From the NCBI GenBank assembly GCA_000787465.1, contig JSYX01000155.1, forward strand, positions 1 through 63,522: a stretch of 63,522 nt of DNA, given 5' to 3'. The translations under genes were made by a program, and so were the position numbers. Of this stretch, positions 23,435 to 36,756 are shown one piece after another. This DNA is from Thermomucor indicae-seudaticae (taxonomy: Eukaryota; Mucoromycota; Mucoromycetes; Mucorales; Lichtheimiaceae). The notes under the pieces are model-generated. The model had not been told where the DNA came from and made no database searches. It saw nothing but the letters and a program-made list of their open reading frames with translations. Within the stretch, counting starts at the first letter, position 1. Every line of letters starts with the position of its first letter.

Positions 23435-26038
23435 CTAGTCTCGTTCAAGGGAAATGTAACCTTCACGGCGTCGTCTCCACCAGAGCCAGCCATAGTAGCC
23501 GATCAAGGCCAATAAGGCAGCGGCCAGCAGAACGCCCACGACAATAAGGATGATGGCCCACCAACGGAGTCCGCCGCTGCCGTGCTGCAGATCCAATGGC
23601 ATCAGCACCTTATCAATGACCAGGACACCTCCACCGCTGCTCGAGCGTCCGACATTGACCACATCGGCGGTGTTGCTATCGCCCTTGACCTGCACCGTAT
23701 AGCCGGAATCGGTCTTGGTCATCACAACCTTGGTATCCTCCGATAGCAACGAGGGCAACTCGACGCCGTCCTTTGTGATCTCGTGCGGACCGTCTCGCAG
23801 CACTGCTCTCTTGTTTTCTAGATGCACGCGAGGCAAGTCAACCGGGAGAACATGGAGCTTCGCGACGCGCAACAGGTGCTCGGGCTGATCCAGCAAGTCG
23901 CTCAAGTTCAACTTGGCGAATGCGCGGTCACTGGGCGCCAAGAGGGTGTAGGACTTGTCCAATCCATCCAGGATTTGCTGGCTCAGGTTGGTTCGGCTCA
24001 ACAAACGCAAGAAGCTTCCGGTTTCGTCGGCGGCCAGCAACTCGCGGTTCGTGATTTGCAGATTGGACGGCAATTCGACGCGATCGACTTGATGGATCAC
24101 GCCATTCGAGACAATCATGTCGGGGTGGACGACCTTGGCAATCACGGAGCGGTCGGATCCGTCGCCGGCACCGGCACCGCGGAGGAACAGTTGGCCGTCC
24201 TTGGTCTTGTTCACATTGATCTCGGGCCCAGCGAGGGTGGGTAGACGCTTCTCACCCAGGGACGTCTCGTTGAAGTAGACAAGGTCGCGCACAGCGTGGA
24301 ACTTGATCACGCTCGCGAGCTTGTCCGCCGACTCGGGCTGGAGCAGATGCTTGGTCACCAGACCCAGACGAGCAAACGCAGCGTTCGTCGGTGCAAAGAG
24401 CGTGATGCTCGCTGCTTGCTTGATGTCCTCGTCAGCACCGGACGCATACAAACCAGCGACAAACGTGGAAAGATCCAGATGCGTTGGGAGTTGGTTCAGT
24501 GGGTCCCGGGGAAGACTCAAAGGCTGCGCGATTGGATACAGGATGCTCTTGCCCGCAGATACTATAAAACCCACTCGATTAGAACGACAAGATAAGGCTG
24601 TACACGTTCCAATGGAATACCTGGATCGCCAATCAAACCCACGCGATTGAACTGGATAGACTTCTTCTTCGTTTCCGTCTTCACCAGCCGCTGGTCTTGG
24701 TCGGTAACATGAACCACGATGCGTTGTCTATCCTTGGACTCGAGACGGTCATTCGACTCGGTTTTCAAGAGCATACCATCGCCCAGATCATCCTGTTTGT
24801 GCTTGCCACTGACAATGTGATACTTTAACCAGTTCTCGAGCTGGTTCCGTGGGACGGTGCCTTCATCGATGGCCTCATTCGGGGGAGCCAAGATGGTATA
24901 CGGGGTGTCTGTGTCAAGGTAGCAGTCGAGCTCATTTTCGTCGAGCAGCGACACAAACTTGGTAGCATCCATGGCAATCAAGGCTTTGCGCGGGTTCATT
25001 TGCAAAAAGTCTCTGTTGCGTGGCAAGATGGACTTTTCAAGAACATGAATCACGCCTACAATAGACCGCTTGAATGAGTGGCATATACGCGTACCACCTA
25101 TTCGGGGCTTTCATCACGTACCGTTCGAAGCAAGGATATCCCGATGGATAATCTTGGCACCGTTGACGGTGACTTGGTTATTCTTGTCCAGGACGACTTC
25201 CAGATGTTCGCCTTGCAACGACTTGTATTGCGACTTGCCGTTCGGAAAGTCCTCGTAGTAAAGCACATCATCATAGATTTGATGCTTCAGGATCTTGGCA
25301 AGGTCGTCCTTGGCTGCAGAGTGGTTGAGGTAGGCCTTTTCTGTATCGCTCAGACCTTCAAATACGTCACGGGTCACAAAGACCGTGTAACCATTCGCAC
25401 GCTTCAGTTCAGCATCGATATCGGCTCTGGTGACTAATTCGCCAAAGGGTACCAGATCCTTTTCCTCGTGCAAGGTTCTGTCTGTAAAAGAAAAAGTCAA
25501 CAAGATCCATCTTGTGTGTGTGCGTGGAGGGGTTTCTCGATCGTTTACCCAAGTCGACAGGGGGTCGCAGCAATCCATTAATCACATGGACAATACCGTT
25601 GTCTGCTTCCAAATCGGCATCCACAATCTGGGCTTGGTTGACTTTCCATTGACCACTGTCCTTGCCGACCTTGATTCGCTGAGCAAAAGGACCTTGTTTC
25701 AAACTGGTCTCGAGCAACTCGCCATCATAAAGCTCTTCCGTCTTGACAGCATTCGGCAAGACATGGTACAAGAGCCGACCACGCGTCACCTTTTGGCCTA
25801 GCAACGAATAGGTGGTCTCCGTCTCCTGCCGTTTCTCAAATGCCTCGTTGACGGGTGCAAACACAGAGATCGATTTGTCGCCCGCCTTCAGATCGTCCCA
25901 GAGACCAGTTCGCTTCAGTTGTTGTACAAGCACGCGGAATCGATCGTCGGATGTCAGGATTTCATCCACGGTTTTGGACGCTACTAGGGCAGCACACCAA
26001 AGAAAAATGAAAATTATGCCACTAATCAACGGTTTCAT
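23435..26038 (-). CDS. Fasciclin (FAS1) domain membrane protein, five repeats
   Basis: Four exons (26038-25549, 25481-25122, 25055-24621, 24561-23435; introns 59-67 nt), 803 residues. A signal peptide (MKPLISGIIFIFLWCAALVA) is followed by five FAS1-like units. Each has an H1-type segment (ISVFAPVNEAF, YTVFVTRDVFE, YTILAPPNEAI, ITLFAPTNAAF, YTLLAPSDRAF) and an H2-type end (NGIVHVINGLL, GVIHVLEKSIL, NGVIHQVDRVEL). A single TM helix (WWAIILIVVGVLLAAALLALIGYYG) and a short basic tail close the protein. The architecture matches fungal vacuolar or cell-surface FAS1 adhesion-type proteins such as yeast YLR001C. Function is inferred only from that family. A luminal orientation of the FAS1 repeats follows from the signal peptide. 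Confidence 0.9.
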
Positions 26039-28415
26039 CCTTTTTTGAAAAGAAGAGAAAAAACGAAAGATAGGCAGGGCTAGAAATTAGTTATTTTATG
26101 CAGCAAAAATCGAGTCTCATTCTTGCTTAGACCGGGGTTTTTTCGCAACGACCTTGAGATTGCTGGTAAACTTGCGAATCGCCCATACGTGAACGTTGGA
26201 AAAGAGAAGTAAAAATCCCTGTTAATCTTAAATGAAGGCGATGATTTCTTGGAGGAGCCGCTTCGAAGATTCTCAGTCTAATGACGCTTGCAGGCTTCCT
26301 TACTCGCTTTTGTTTCATAGCGACCAGTATTTGCTAAGCATCATAATGGTGTCATTTTGCTGCTCATGTTATGCCGACGATTGAAAGACCGCACATTCTT
26401 TCAACATCTCACAAAACTATTCCAACGCTAATGGAGCCTGATGTCGCTGAAGCTGCGAGATGAAGTTGGGAAACATTATCTTATCGATGCGGTAAACATG
26501 CATTCACAGCAGTAACGTCCGATTGGACTTTGCAACTGTTTTCGAAACTTCGTTCCTTGTATAACGGGAACTCTATGCGTTGTTCAAATGGCACCAATCA
26601 GTCATCTGTTACTTATGATTGAGACCATGACACTGAATGTGTAGAACATCACTAATGCTCTCACCAGGAATCTCCAAACGTCGACCGAACTCGGATTTGA
26701 CTCAATCCGGCCGCATTGATGCCCACCATGCAACCACGTAAAATCGTCATACTCCCCGGGGAGCGAGACTTCTTGTTTGAAACGTCCTGAAGTGGCATAG
26801 TGCTTTAACTTGAGAAAAAAGTGAGAACGGGAAGGAGAAAGAAGATAGGTTACGAATCTATCGTACGGAACGCTTTACATTCCGAATGTCCTGAGTCCCG
26901 TCCTGAGTACCGAGCGTCCTGAGCCGAAGCCTAGCCCTCAGCTATGTTTCTCCAGATAAGCACCTGGATCGGTCAACACAGAAGAAGAGCGCCTATGATA
27001 AGGAATTCCTAAAGAACATTGTATAGAGTTCCAGATACTGAGTCTCACCGACTTTTGGTCTCTTGTAAAATCTTCTCTTTTTTCGATATCTCAGCACTAT
27101 TCATTATAAGTATGTGCTCTTGATCATGCTGAATTGAACTATTAAGTTCTATTCGTCCGTTATACAAATTCTATTCGATTTGGGAACATCGGCCAGCATG
27201 AGCTTTCAAAAGAACATACAATGTGCCAGAGTGCATTCATGCTGTTCTGAAGGCAAAAGACGGAAGTACGCGCTAGTAATAACCGGGGCGACTGGACTTT
27301 CCTGGAGGCTGCCCTGCACCAAGCGGGTTGCCATTTTCGACCCGTCCTTATATGGAGCATGGCGATCTTTCGTTGGTTCAATACTTGGAGAAATGTCAAA
27401 CAGGAGGTTATCCATCCTGTTTTCCCGGGTGCTATAGGACAAAACAATTACCGTTGGTACATTTGGGTAGGTGAAATCCACGCAGTTCGACATAAGCCAT
27501 ACAGAAAGCTCCATGCACTATCAAGTGTGAAATATCCATTGGAGATGTGAGAGACTCTTGACGATGTACTCATCCTTGTTTCAAGCATCTGCTGAGAGAG
27601 ATAACATCGCTCAGGCCACATTCACGGGGCGACAAACGCCGTGTAACCGATTAGCGTGTTTTTATGGTTCAGCGTCGATACCAGCTTTGGTAATGAACTG
27701 GATTCCAGACCTCTGATATCCCGGTTCTTGACGATAGAGAAGCCCACTTATTCAAGTCAGCGGTGGAGCCCGTTCGTCGTTTGGATATGTCTATCGATTA
27801 AACAATCGTGGTTAAACTGGTTTTGAGCTGGAAGCAGCTGATCAAATTGATGCTTAAGAATGAACCACGTTGTATGGTGCAAAGCGGTGACACATTTGAG
27901 GGTTCATTTTCAGAGACCTCCAGTTGTACAAGCTGATACCTTGAACCGATCCTTGAGCGTCAAGGTTCCGTCGATCGCATATTCCATGGCTCTATCACCA
28001 GCGAAATGATCGATGAGCACCAAACTGATGAAACCGCGGGGCGTTTCGGTGATATAGCCATGGCGCTGCTACAATGGGCTTTCCTAGGCATGCAGCAAGG
28101 CCTGAGCCCAAGGGGATGATCCTCTCTATGGGCTCTCCGAATCAAATCGAATGGCATATCACTCCCTTCAAAACAAGAAGACCCTTTTTTGTTCTTCAAT
28201 GTTTGTGCGACGCTAACCGGAAGAACCACAGAGGCAAAAAGCTCAACCTTCACCATAAGAAGCTTGAACCAATGCCAAAGCTTCAAAAAATTTTCGTGTA
28301 CCACCACAACCGACTGTTTTTGATCTGCGATCCGTATAAAAGCCTAATTCCACTTAACCATGATCTGAAGCAACTATCTCTTTCTCTCCACATTCCCCGT
28401 CCCCAAAGAGCAAGA
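26039..28415. other. Gene-poor 2.4 kb with decayed sequence
   Basis: No intact gene. GTCCTGAG occurs three times in 36 bp (26888, 26900, 26916), and a CTCCCCGGGGAG palindrome lies at 26752-26763. On the minus strand, 27206-27514 and 27960-28307 have open frames that read like protein in more than one frame (for example GYITETPRGFISLVLIDHF near 28060), interrupted by stops. This fits an old, decayed gene or transposon, but I cannot name the family. The last 150 bp is the leader of the MFS gene. Confidence 0.45.
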
Positions 28416-30037
28416 ATGGACGAACCCACAATCACTGAGAAATCGCCTTTGGCTGTTCCTTCACTGGCGACTCGATTGCGGGCCATTGCACCGTTATTGC
28501 CACCTGTCTTGCAATCCTTTGCGTATCAATTCATTTCAGGCATCAACGACGGTAATCTTGGTATCATGCTGCCGAGCATCAAGGCCCATTATGGCTTGAC
28601 CCAGTATGTGGTGTCCATCATCTTCTTGTGCAATGCCTTTGGATACATTATGGGTAAGTCTAATTCCGATCATCACCCATACCGATCGACTAAGCTTGTA
28701 TTAGCCGCCTTTTCGAATGGATATCTGGTCAAGTACATCTCTCAATCCAAGACGGCACTGTTTGGGTCGTGCGTGATGATTGTAGGCTACATGGTGGTCC
28801 TATTTGCGGTTCCGTTTCCCGTCATGTGCATTTTCATGATTTTCATTGGGTTTGGCGTTGCCCTGACCCAATCGAGCTCCAACGTCGTGTGCGGTGAAAT
28901 GCCTCACAGTACGCTGATGCTCAGTTTTCTCCATGGTACGAACTCGTCTCCTCCCCCTTACCCTCTTTGCCGGTTGTTGATTAACATGGGGGATGGATAA
29001 GCGTTTTATGCAGCGGGTGGCTTGATTGGCCCACTCATGGCGTCTGGGTTGTTGGAGGCTCAAAAGCCGTGGAACACATCCTACATGGTCCTTTGCGGTC
29101 TGGCCGTCCTGAATTCCATCAGCACCTTCTTTTGTTTCCGGCGATTACGGATCAACGCTGAAAAAGAGGCCGATGCAGAGAAGGAAGCTCAGAACCGACC
29201 ACCTCCGCCGATGCCGATGCCCAGTACAGACCAAGTGACGGTTGTAGCGGAACCGACCACCAAGAAGCATGGTAACAATCTGTTGGCTGAAATCTTCCGT
29301 TATCGTCTCACGCCAGTGGGTGCTGTGTTCCTGCTGTTTTACACGGGCACCGAGGTCACGATCGGCAACTGGGGCTACACGTTCTTGATTAGCTCCCGGA
29401 GCTCGGATACAGTCGCGATGGCGCATGTCATGTCCGGATACTGGGCAGGTATCTGCGCGGGCCGCCTATTCCTTGGCTTCGTGACCCATCGCTTTGGTGA
29501 AAAACGAATGGTCTATTGTTACCTCTCGGTCATTGTGGCCATGATGGTGTTTCTGTGGTTTGTGCCGTATGTCGGAGCCAACGCTACAGGTTAGCCCAAC
29601 AACCAAAGCGAATTCAGTGATGGGAACAAACGCGCCGTCTATCTTTTATTAGCCTTGGTTGTCACTGGTGCGATGTTGGGCCCTATTTTCCCTACCACAG
29701 TCTCTGTTGCTCACCAGCTTATTCCTCCGCGGCTATACGCCACCGCTGTCGGATTGCTTTCTGCGGTAAGTTACACCCACTAAAAAGTTCAGTATGTACG
29801 CTAACTCACTCTGGGTATCAAAAGTCTGCTAGCGCCGGCACTGCACTGATTCCTTACGCCACTGGTGTCTTGATTGGATCCAAAGGCGTCGGATCCATGT
29901 TGCCTTTCTGTGTCGCTACTTCTGCCACGATGCTCTGTGTCTGGCTCCTGATACCAAACCCAAGACCACAGACAAACCCAGTCGTTTTGGCCATTCGACG
30001 TCTCCATATGCGTCCCAACAACGACGTGCCTGTGTAA
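28416..30037 (+). CDS. MFS transporter (Bsc6/fucose-permease-like)
   Basis: Multi-exon major facilitator superfamily permease. The start is MDEPTITEKSPLAVPS. TM segments follow: LPPVLQSFAYQFISGINDGN (first helix with the NDGN motif), YVVSIIFLCNAFGYIM, ALFGSCVMIVGYMVVLFAV and FMIFIGFGVALTQSSSN. After a charged central loop (AEKEADAEKEAQNRPPPP), the second half begins LTPVGAVFLLFYTGTEVTIG. It then continues GYWAGICAGRLFLGFVTHRF, LVVTGAMLGPIFPTTVSV and a last helix PFCVATSATMLCVWLL. The layout and the YTGTEVTIGNW motif match the fungal MFS subfamily that includes Bsc6 and FucP-like proteins. The substrate is unknown. The last exons are joined ANAT-ALVVTG and LLSA-SASAG. Confidence 0.85.
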
Positions 30038-30584
30038 AACAAAAGAAAGCCAAACTGTACGATAACCCCATCCTCTTGTATACTACGCAAATCCCGTTTT
30101 CTTTTCTATAACTTGCATATACATCATTTCCTGTCATTCGATTCATTTATATATTACTGCTGAGTAGCTCTTCATCATTATCTTATCAATATAGACATGT
30201 GTTGAGGCTTTAACTTGGTTGAGCAGAAATGAAAGCTGAGCATGTGTATACCAAGCCTGAAACATGCTTGAGGGTTTTGATCCTTAAAGACGAGAGAGAT
30301 CCTTTTTCTTTGTTCCTTATTCCACGGTGTTACCATACGACTTGTTCGTTTTAGGCGCGAACCGCTATATTGAGCCCTTTTCTGCCTGTGCCTGTCAAAC
30401 ATGTATATCAATTCGTTGCTCTAGGTATTCAACGGCCGACGAGGTTACGCAGAATGTCGACATCTTGTGCTGAGGTTGCGCGTAATATGGTGCAAGGGGA
30501 TTCTTCGGAGAACAATGCATATGCAGCTAATAAAAGGGGTCCAGGGACCATATTCATTACTAATCTTCTTCTTTCATCTACATA
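30038..30584. other. Intergenic between two MFS genes
   Basis: Holds the 3' end of the first MFS gene and the promoter of the second. No supported coding region, repeat or RNA gene. Confidence 0.5.
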
Positions 30585-32568
30585 ATGTCTGTTGCAGTAG
30601 ACACTGCCCTGATCGATAATAGTAAACCGACAACGTATGGTGCAACCAAATCCAACGATATCCCAATTCTGCATTCTCAGCACGAAGATTCGTTTCGAGA
30701 ACAGTTTGAAAAGAGCTCAACAAGTTTAAGGACACTTGTCGTCTGGTAACGCATAAAACCGATGCTTGTATTTCAATGGCTAACCGTCTGGTAGCTTATG
30801 TACAGGATCCTTCCTAGCAGCTGTCGACTCGTCCATCGTTTCTACCATATTCAACGACATTGGCACCGAATTTCAAAGGTAACCTACCTAGGCCTTCAAG
30901 CATGATAACAGAGTGGACCAACATCTCCCTTTTAGCGCTAATTTGTCGGCATGGATATTTACGTCTTATCTTCTCAGCTCATCTGCGCTGCAACCCCTTT
31001 GTAAGTCTCTTGCCTTTATTCTCCACACGGGTGCCTTATTCACCGTCATCCATAGATGCCAAGTTATCCGATGTCTTTGGCCGAAAATCGATCCTCGTGC
31101 TCGTTGTGAGTTTCTTTTTTGTGGGCTCATGGTTCTGCGGAGCAGCACGTACCATGATCGAGCTCTCTATTGCACGTGCGGTTGCTGGCTTGGGCGGTGG
31201 TGGCTTAATGTGTATGGCCTCAGTCGTGATTCACGACCTGATACCGATGCGACAGCGTGGCCAATATCAGTCCTATGTGAACATGACGCAAATGGTCGGC
31301 ACTGCGATCGGGGCACCGGCTGGCGGTTGGATTAACGATACGCTCGGTTGGCGATACTGCTTTTACATTAATCTGCCACCCTGTATGGCGATCCTGTATA
31401 TCTATATCAAGCGGCTCAACAATTATAATCTCAAAAAGAGCAATGATCAAGAAGAGAAATGGTGGACGAAACTGGATTTCGTGGGCGCATTCATCTTGCT
31501 GGTAGCCAACGTCAGCTTTGTCACGGGTACCTCGTTTGGCGGCAACACGCGCGATTGGGACGATCCCATGATTGTGAGCGTGCTTGTTCTAGCCGGGCTG
31601 GCGTTTTTCGCGTTCTTTGTCTACGAGTTCCGCTGGGCAAAGCATCCCTTGCTGTCGCCTGCGCTCGTCAGGGACCGTAACGTGATTGGGTCTTGTGCGA
31701 GCAATTACTTTTTGTGGGGAACCACCATGGCCATCTCGTATCTCATGCCTCAGTTCTTTATGGTAAAAGCGACAAGAATAGGCATCCAAACGATGAAAAA
31801 CCGATTTTTTTTTGAATAGGGCGTCCTGGGCTATACGTCTTCCTCGGCGGCCTTGTGGAATTTACCAAAAACCATCATGGTTGCTATCGGTTGCTGGAGC
31901 GTGGGTCGCTACATGACGGTCACTGGACGGTATTACAGGTACCTCGTCATTGTTTTGGCATTGGACGTCTTGTCTCTCTTGAGCATGGTGTTCTGGACAC
32001 CCGACACGCCCCTTGCCATTGAACTCGCTGGAATTACCATTGAAGGATTCGGTTTCGGTACTGTGATTGTGAGTACGATGGTGGCGCTGGTAGCCCATAT
32101 CTCCCATCAAGGTAACCTCTAAAAGGAAGAGCAGTTGTTTTCCTTCGGTTGCTTAATGAATGGCCGTGATAGATACGGCCTCTGCGACATCCATGATCTT
32201 TTTGTTCCGTTCGACGGGATTCGTCAGTGGCACCGCCATTACAGCTGCCATCGTCCAAAGCAGCTTCAAGTCGTTCTTAACCAAAAACATTACTGGACCC
32301 GAAGCAGAAAAGGTGCGTAACAAGATAGAGCGAGGGAGAGCAAACTTGCTGTTAATCCCGGCGCCTCATCTTGTTCATTTAGATTATTGAATTCGTTCGA
32401 ACATCCATCAGCAAAATTCGAACACTGTCGCCGGAATTGCAGCAGACTGTGATTGACGCATTGTACATGTCTCTACAGCGAGGGTTTATTTACGCGTTCT
32501 TATGTACAGCACTTAGTTTTATTGCTGTTGCCAGCATGAAGAATTACAAATTGCCGTCAGCTCAATAA
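30585..32568 (+). CDS. MFS transporter, DHA2/14-TM type (Fnx1/Vba-like)
   Basis: Drug:H+ antiporter-2-type permease. A soluble N-terminus (MSVAVDTALIDN) precedes the first helix, which carries the D1 motif AAVDSSIVSTI split across exons. Helix 2 follows, then motif A (LSDVFGRK), RAVAGLGGGGLMCMASVV (motif C-like region) and GAPAGGWINDTLGWRYCFYI. A DWDDP loop separates the halves. Later exons give GVLGYTSSSAALWNLPKT, GFGFGTVIVSTMVALVA and the last helix FIYAFLCTALSFIAVA, ending NYKLPSAQ. In fungi this type includes vacuolar basic amino acid transporters (Vba, Fnx1) and drug exporters; which applies here is not decidable. At least six introns. Confidence 0.87.
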
Positions 32569-33512
32569 ACAGAGGTGTGTGTAACCTTTTGTCGCATAAA
32601 ACAGGTCTTTGGTGACACAAGGTGGACAATTCGCATGAATGGTCTGCTTCTCGCCGTTATCCAAAGAGTTCCTTTCTCAATCGTCTTTTGAATTGGAATA
32701 TATGATACACGGCACTCTTTGTATGCGCAATCCCCATTATAAGATGGTCTACTGGCACCCGTATTGCACCAAGGAGCTTTGCAAAACACGTCGAATACGA
32801 ACGTCTTTCGCTCAGTCTTTGATTTGCCACTGTATTGGTCCATGTGACATTGCAGTTTTTGGATACGCACAGGGTATGCGTACGGTGTCTCGGTGTTCAA
32901 GTGCATACAGATATTCCTGCACTCTACTGGACTTTGGAGGCACCACCATCATTATCCAGTGTATCTTCGATGACAGGTCATGGCATTTGAAATCCGCGGC
33001 TCATTCCTTTATATCATGCTGGAAAAAGACCCTAGTCCTGCTTCATGCGTTGTGAGAAAAAATAATACCCAGTCAAACCAATTGAACCGCAGCATTGACC
33101 AACAGACATCAGGTGAAGGGTATTGGACTGCGGCATCCAGCCTATGATAAAATGTATCGAGCGTTAGGAAAAAAAAGAATGAATGAACAAGTCGATTATC
33201 CCTGTATTTACACATACATAGACAGAGAAGACAGGAATAAGTCGAGACTTGCGATGATGTTGTTCTGTTTGTGATGGGAAAAAGAGTGGCATGCTGCAAA
33301 AATTGAACATGTCCTGTTTGGGAAAAAAGCAGTGATGTGTTGTCCGTGTATATAAAAGTCAAACCAGGTTTTTTCTCATACTTTTCTTTACACCTTTCTC
33401 TCTTTTCTCTTCCTTCTCTGCAAACTGGAAATGGGTAATTATCAATCAAACAAGAGATGTTGTATTGCGTGCACATTCGCTAACTTGTTGTCGCCGTCCG
33501 AATCGTTCCGGC
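32569..33512. other. Intergenic upstream of eEF2
   Basis: Contains open frames on both strands (32639-33055 plus, 32562-32906 minus) without recognisable motifs. The last 170 bp is a strong promoter: a TATA box at 33349 and a long pyrimidine-rich stretch after it. Confidence 0.5.
33349..33358 (+). promoter_or_regulatory. TATA box of eEF2 gene
   Basis: TATATAAAAG, 155 bp before the eEF2 start codon and followed by a C/T-rich leader (33380-33425). This is typical of highly expressed translation genes. The same decamer precedes the small basic protein gene at 58543. Confidence 0.6.
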
Positions 33513-36379
33513 ATGAATGAATGGATAGTGGTAAGTTGTACTACTTCTTCTTGGTCATCCTCTTCTTAGAACTGGAGCGAATAACGACTCTTGTTTCGTA
33601 TAGAACTTTACGATTGAGGAAATCCGAAGTTTGATGGTATATGCTGCCAAGAAGCAAGGTGGAAGGCGTGAGAACTTACACAAATAGTAGAGCCGGACGA
33701 CCAACGTCCGAAACATGTCTGTGATTGCCCATGTTGACCACGGCAAGTCAACGTTGACAGACTCGTTGGTGTCCAAAGCTGGTATTATTTCGGCCGGACG
33801 CGCCGGTGACATGCGCTTCACGGATACTCGTCAAGACGAGCAAGATCGTGGTATTACCATCAAGTCGACGGCCATTTCCATGTACTTTAAGTTGGAGAAT
33901 CCGGATGACATCAAGGAAATCAAGAACCAAAAGACGGAAGGACACGAATTCCTGATTAATCTCATTGATTCGCCTGGCCACGTTGACTTTTCGTCCGAAG
34001 TGACAGCAGCGCTACGGGTCACGGACGGCGCTCTGGTCGTGGTGGATTGCATCGAAGGCGTCTGCGTCCAGACGGAAACGGTGCTGCGACAGTCCCTGAC
34101 GGAGCGCATCAAGCCTGTTCTTGTCATCAACAAGATCGACCGTGCTCTTCTTGAGCTCCAGCTTGACAAGGAAGAGTTGTACAGCGTAAGTCCTTCTTCC
34201 TTTTATTAGTCGCTCTTCCCTCTCTCTTACGACACACATGCCCTTCTGTAGTCATTTTCTCGTACGATTGAATCTGTCAATGTGATTATTTCCACGTACC
34301 TTGACGAAGCACTGGGTGACGTCCAAGTATACCCTGAAAGGGGCACGGTGGCTTTTGCGTCTGGTCTTCATGGCTGGGGATTCACCCTGCGGCAATTCGC
34401 CATCCGTTACTCCAAGAAGTTTGGTGTCGACAAGGAAAAGATGATGCAAAAGCTATGGGGCGAAAACTACTTTAACCCAAAGACAAAGAAATGGTCTACC
34501 AAGAGCACCGATGCGTCTGGCACGCAGCTCGAACGTGCATTCAATATGTTTGTGCTTGACCCTATCTACAAGATCTTTGACTCTATCATGAACTATAAAA
34601 AGGACCAAACGGCCATGCTGCTCGACAAGCTGGGTATCTCCTTGAAGACAGAAGAAAAGGACCTCGAAGGCAAGCAGTTGATGAAGGTCGTCATGCGCAA
34701 GTTTTTGCCATGCGGTGACGCGCTTCTGGAAATGATCTGTCTCCACTTGCCGTCGCCTGTTACTGCCCAACGCTATCGTGTGCCGAACCTGTATGAGGGC
34801 CCGATGGACGACGAATGCGCCACGGGTATCCGCAACTGCGACCCGAACGCACCCCTGATGCTGTACGTTTCCAAGATGGTGCCTACCTCGGACAAGGGCC
34901 GGTTCTATGCCTTTGGTCGCGTCTTTTCTGGCACCGTGCGCGCAGGTATGAAGGTCCGGATCATGGGTCCGAACTATCAACCAGGGTCCAAGAACGACCT
35001 GTCCATCAAGTCCATCCAGCGCACTGTCCTCATGATGGGCCGTTACGTCGAAGCCATCGAAGATTGCCCGGCTGGCAACATCATCGGTCTCGTGGGTGTC
35101 GACCAGTTCTTGGTCAAGTCCGGTACCATCACCACCTCCGAAGTCGCGCACAACATGAAGGTCATGAAGTTCTCTGTCTCTCCAGTCGTGCAAGTCGCCG
35201 TCGATGTCAAGAACGCAAATGATCTGCCCAAGCTGGTTGAAGGTCTCAAGCGACTCGCCAAGTCAGATCCATGTGTCCTGACCTACACCTCCGATTCCGG
35301 TGAACACATCGTGGCCGGCGCAGGCGAACTTCATCTGGAGATTATCCTCAAGGACCTCGAAGAAGACCACGCCCAGGTACCCATAAAGACCGGTGATCCT
35401 GTGGTGCAGTACCGGGAAACCGTGACGGAGCTTTCATCAGTCGACTGTCTTGCCAAGTCGCCCAACAAGCACAACCGTATCTACATGCGCGCTATGCCCA
35501 TTGACGAAGAGTTATCAAAGGCTATTGATGAAGGGAAGATCAGTGCCAAGGACGACTTCAAGTCGAGAGCACGTGAATTGGCTGAGCACTACAACTGGGA
35601 CTTGACTGAAGCACGCAAGATTTGGTGTTTTGGTCCTGAAGGCACTGGTCCCAACTTGGTAAAGTTCTTCTCTTTTCTCATTCAGGAAAGAATACAGAGA
35701 GAAGCTCACAATTATAATGAAAGTTGGTGGATACAACCAAGGCTGTACAGTATCTGAACGAAATCAAGGACTCGGTCGTGGCTGCCTTCCAATGGGCTAC
35801 CAAGGAGGGTCCGATGGCGGAAGAGAACCTACGTGGATGCCGTTTCAATATTATCGATGTCGTTCTGCACGCTGACGCTATCCATCGTGGCGGCGGTCAA
35901 ATCATTCCCACAGCACGCAACGTGATCTACGCCTCAGTCTTGACAGCCAAACCAGCAATCCAAGAACCTGTATATCTCGTAGAAATCCAGTGCCCGCAGA
36001 CGGCTATTGGTGGCATTTACAATGTCCTCAATCGACGTCGTGGCATGGTCTTTTCGGAAGAACAGCGACCAGGCACACCCATGATGACCATCAAGGCCTA
36101 TCTACCCGTCAATGAATCGTTTGGTTTCACGGCTGACCTGAGAGCAGCCACGGGCGGTCAGGCCTTCCCGCAGGCTGTGTTTGATCATTGGCAAGCCATG
36201 ACGGGTGATCCTTTGGAGCCCGGCAATAAAGGTGACTAAACAGGAAAAGAGAAGCGGAAAGGACGTTTTAATTGACCACTTGTTTTACATTAGTTCATGA
36301 CATTATCGCGAACGTCCGCAAGAGAAAGGGATTGCCAATAGAAATCCCTGGCCCTGAAAAGTACATGGACAAGCTGTAA
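33513..36379 (+). CDS. EFT1: Translation elongation factor 2 (eEF2)
   Basis: GTPase that moves the ribosome along the mRNA. Exons are joined as follows: first exon through IV (33513-33530), [30 protein letters not shown], then [33 protein letters not shown] and a final exon [14 protein letters not shown] ending YMDKL. GTPase motifs are AHVDHGKS (G1), RGITIKS (switch I), DSPGH (G3) and NKID (G4). The diphthamide loop [15 protein letters not shown] carries the His that is modified and targeted by ADP-ribosylating toxins. Length fits the family (about 840 residues). The reconstructed N-terminus is MNEWIVNFTIEE, four residues longer than the usual MVNFTIEE. A strong promoter precedes it. Confidence 0.95.
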
Positions 36380-36756
36380 AAACTCCCTTTTTCCACAGAT
36401 AAAGTTTGCTTTCTAAAGGGTGTACATAATACTGTAAACTGCTTGTTTTAAAAGGAATGAAAAGACTTTATTAGCGTATACGAATGGCAAACATCTTTAT
36501 TAAAGTCCATCGGCAAAGCATGCACTGACAGGAACGTTATCAACTGCTATCGGCAGTTGGCAAAAAGGCAGGTCCAAAGACCCTGGAGGACGCAAGGCAG
36601 ACGAACAAAGAAAACGTTCACGAGAGTCAGCTTGAAGATGCTTTCACCTATTCGTTTCACCATCTCCACATACATAATATCTTATGCCAGAAAAAGGATT
36701 CCCACCTGTTGGGATAGGTTAATTTGTGTGACCATACTCAAAAATTTGTCTTTCTC
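36380..36756. other. Intergenic between eEF2 and methyltransferase genes
   Basis: Contains the eEF2 3' end (AT-rich) and the leader of the methyltransferase gene. An open frame at 36557-36862 overlaps the next gene in another frame and has no motif. Confidence 0.45.

Noticed and set aside
23822..24650. Overlapping plus-strand frames across the FAS1 gene
   Set aside because: They are antisense to well-defined FAS1 repeats and lack their own motifs.
32562..33055. Overlapping frames on both strands before eEF2
   Set aside because: Neither strand shows a known motif; both run into promoter-like sequence.
34453..35193. 246-codon open frame antisense to eEF2
   Set aside because: It mirrors the strong codon bias of the sense gene; no motif, and eEF2 is certain.
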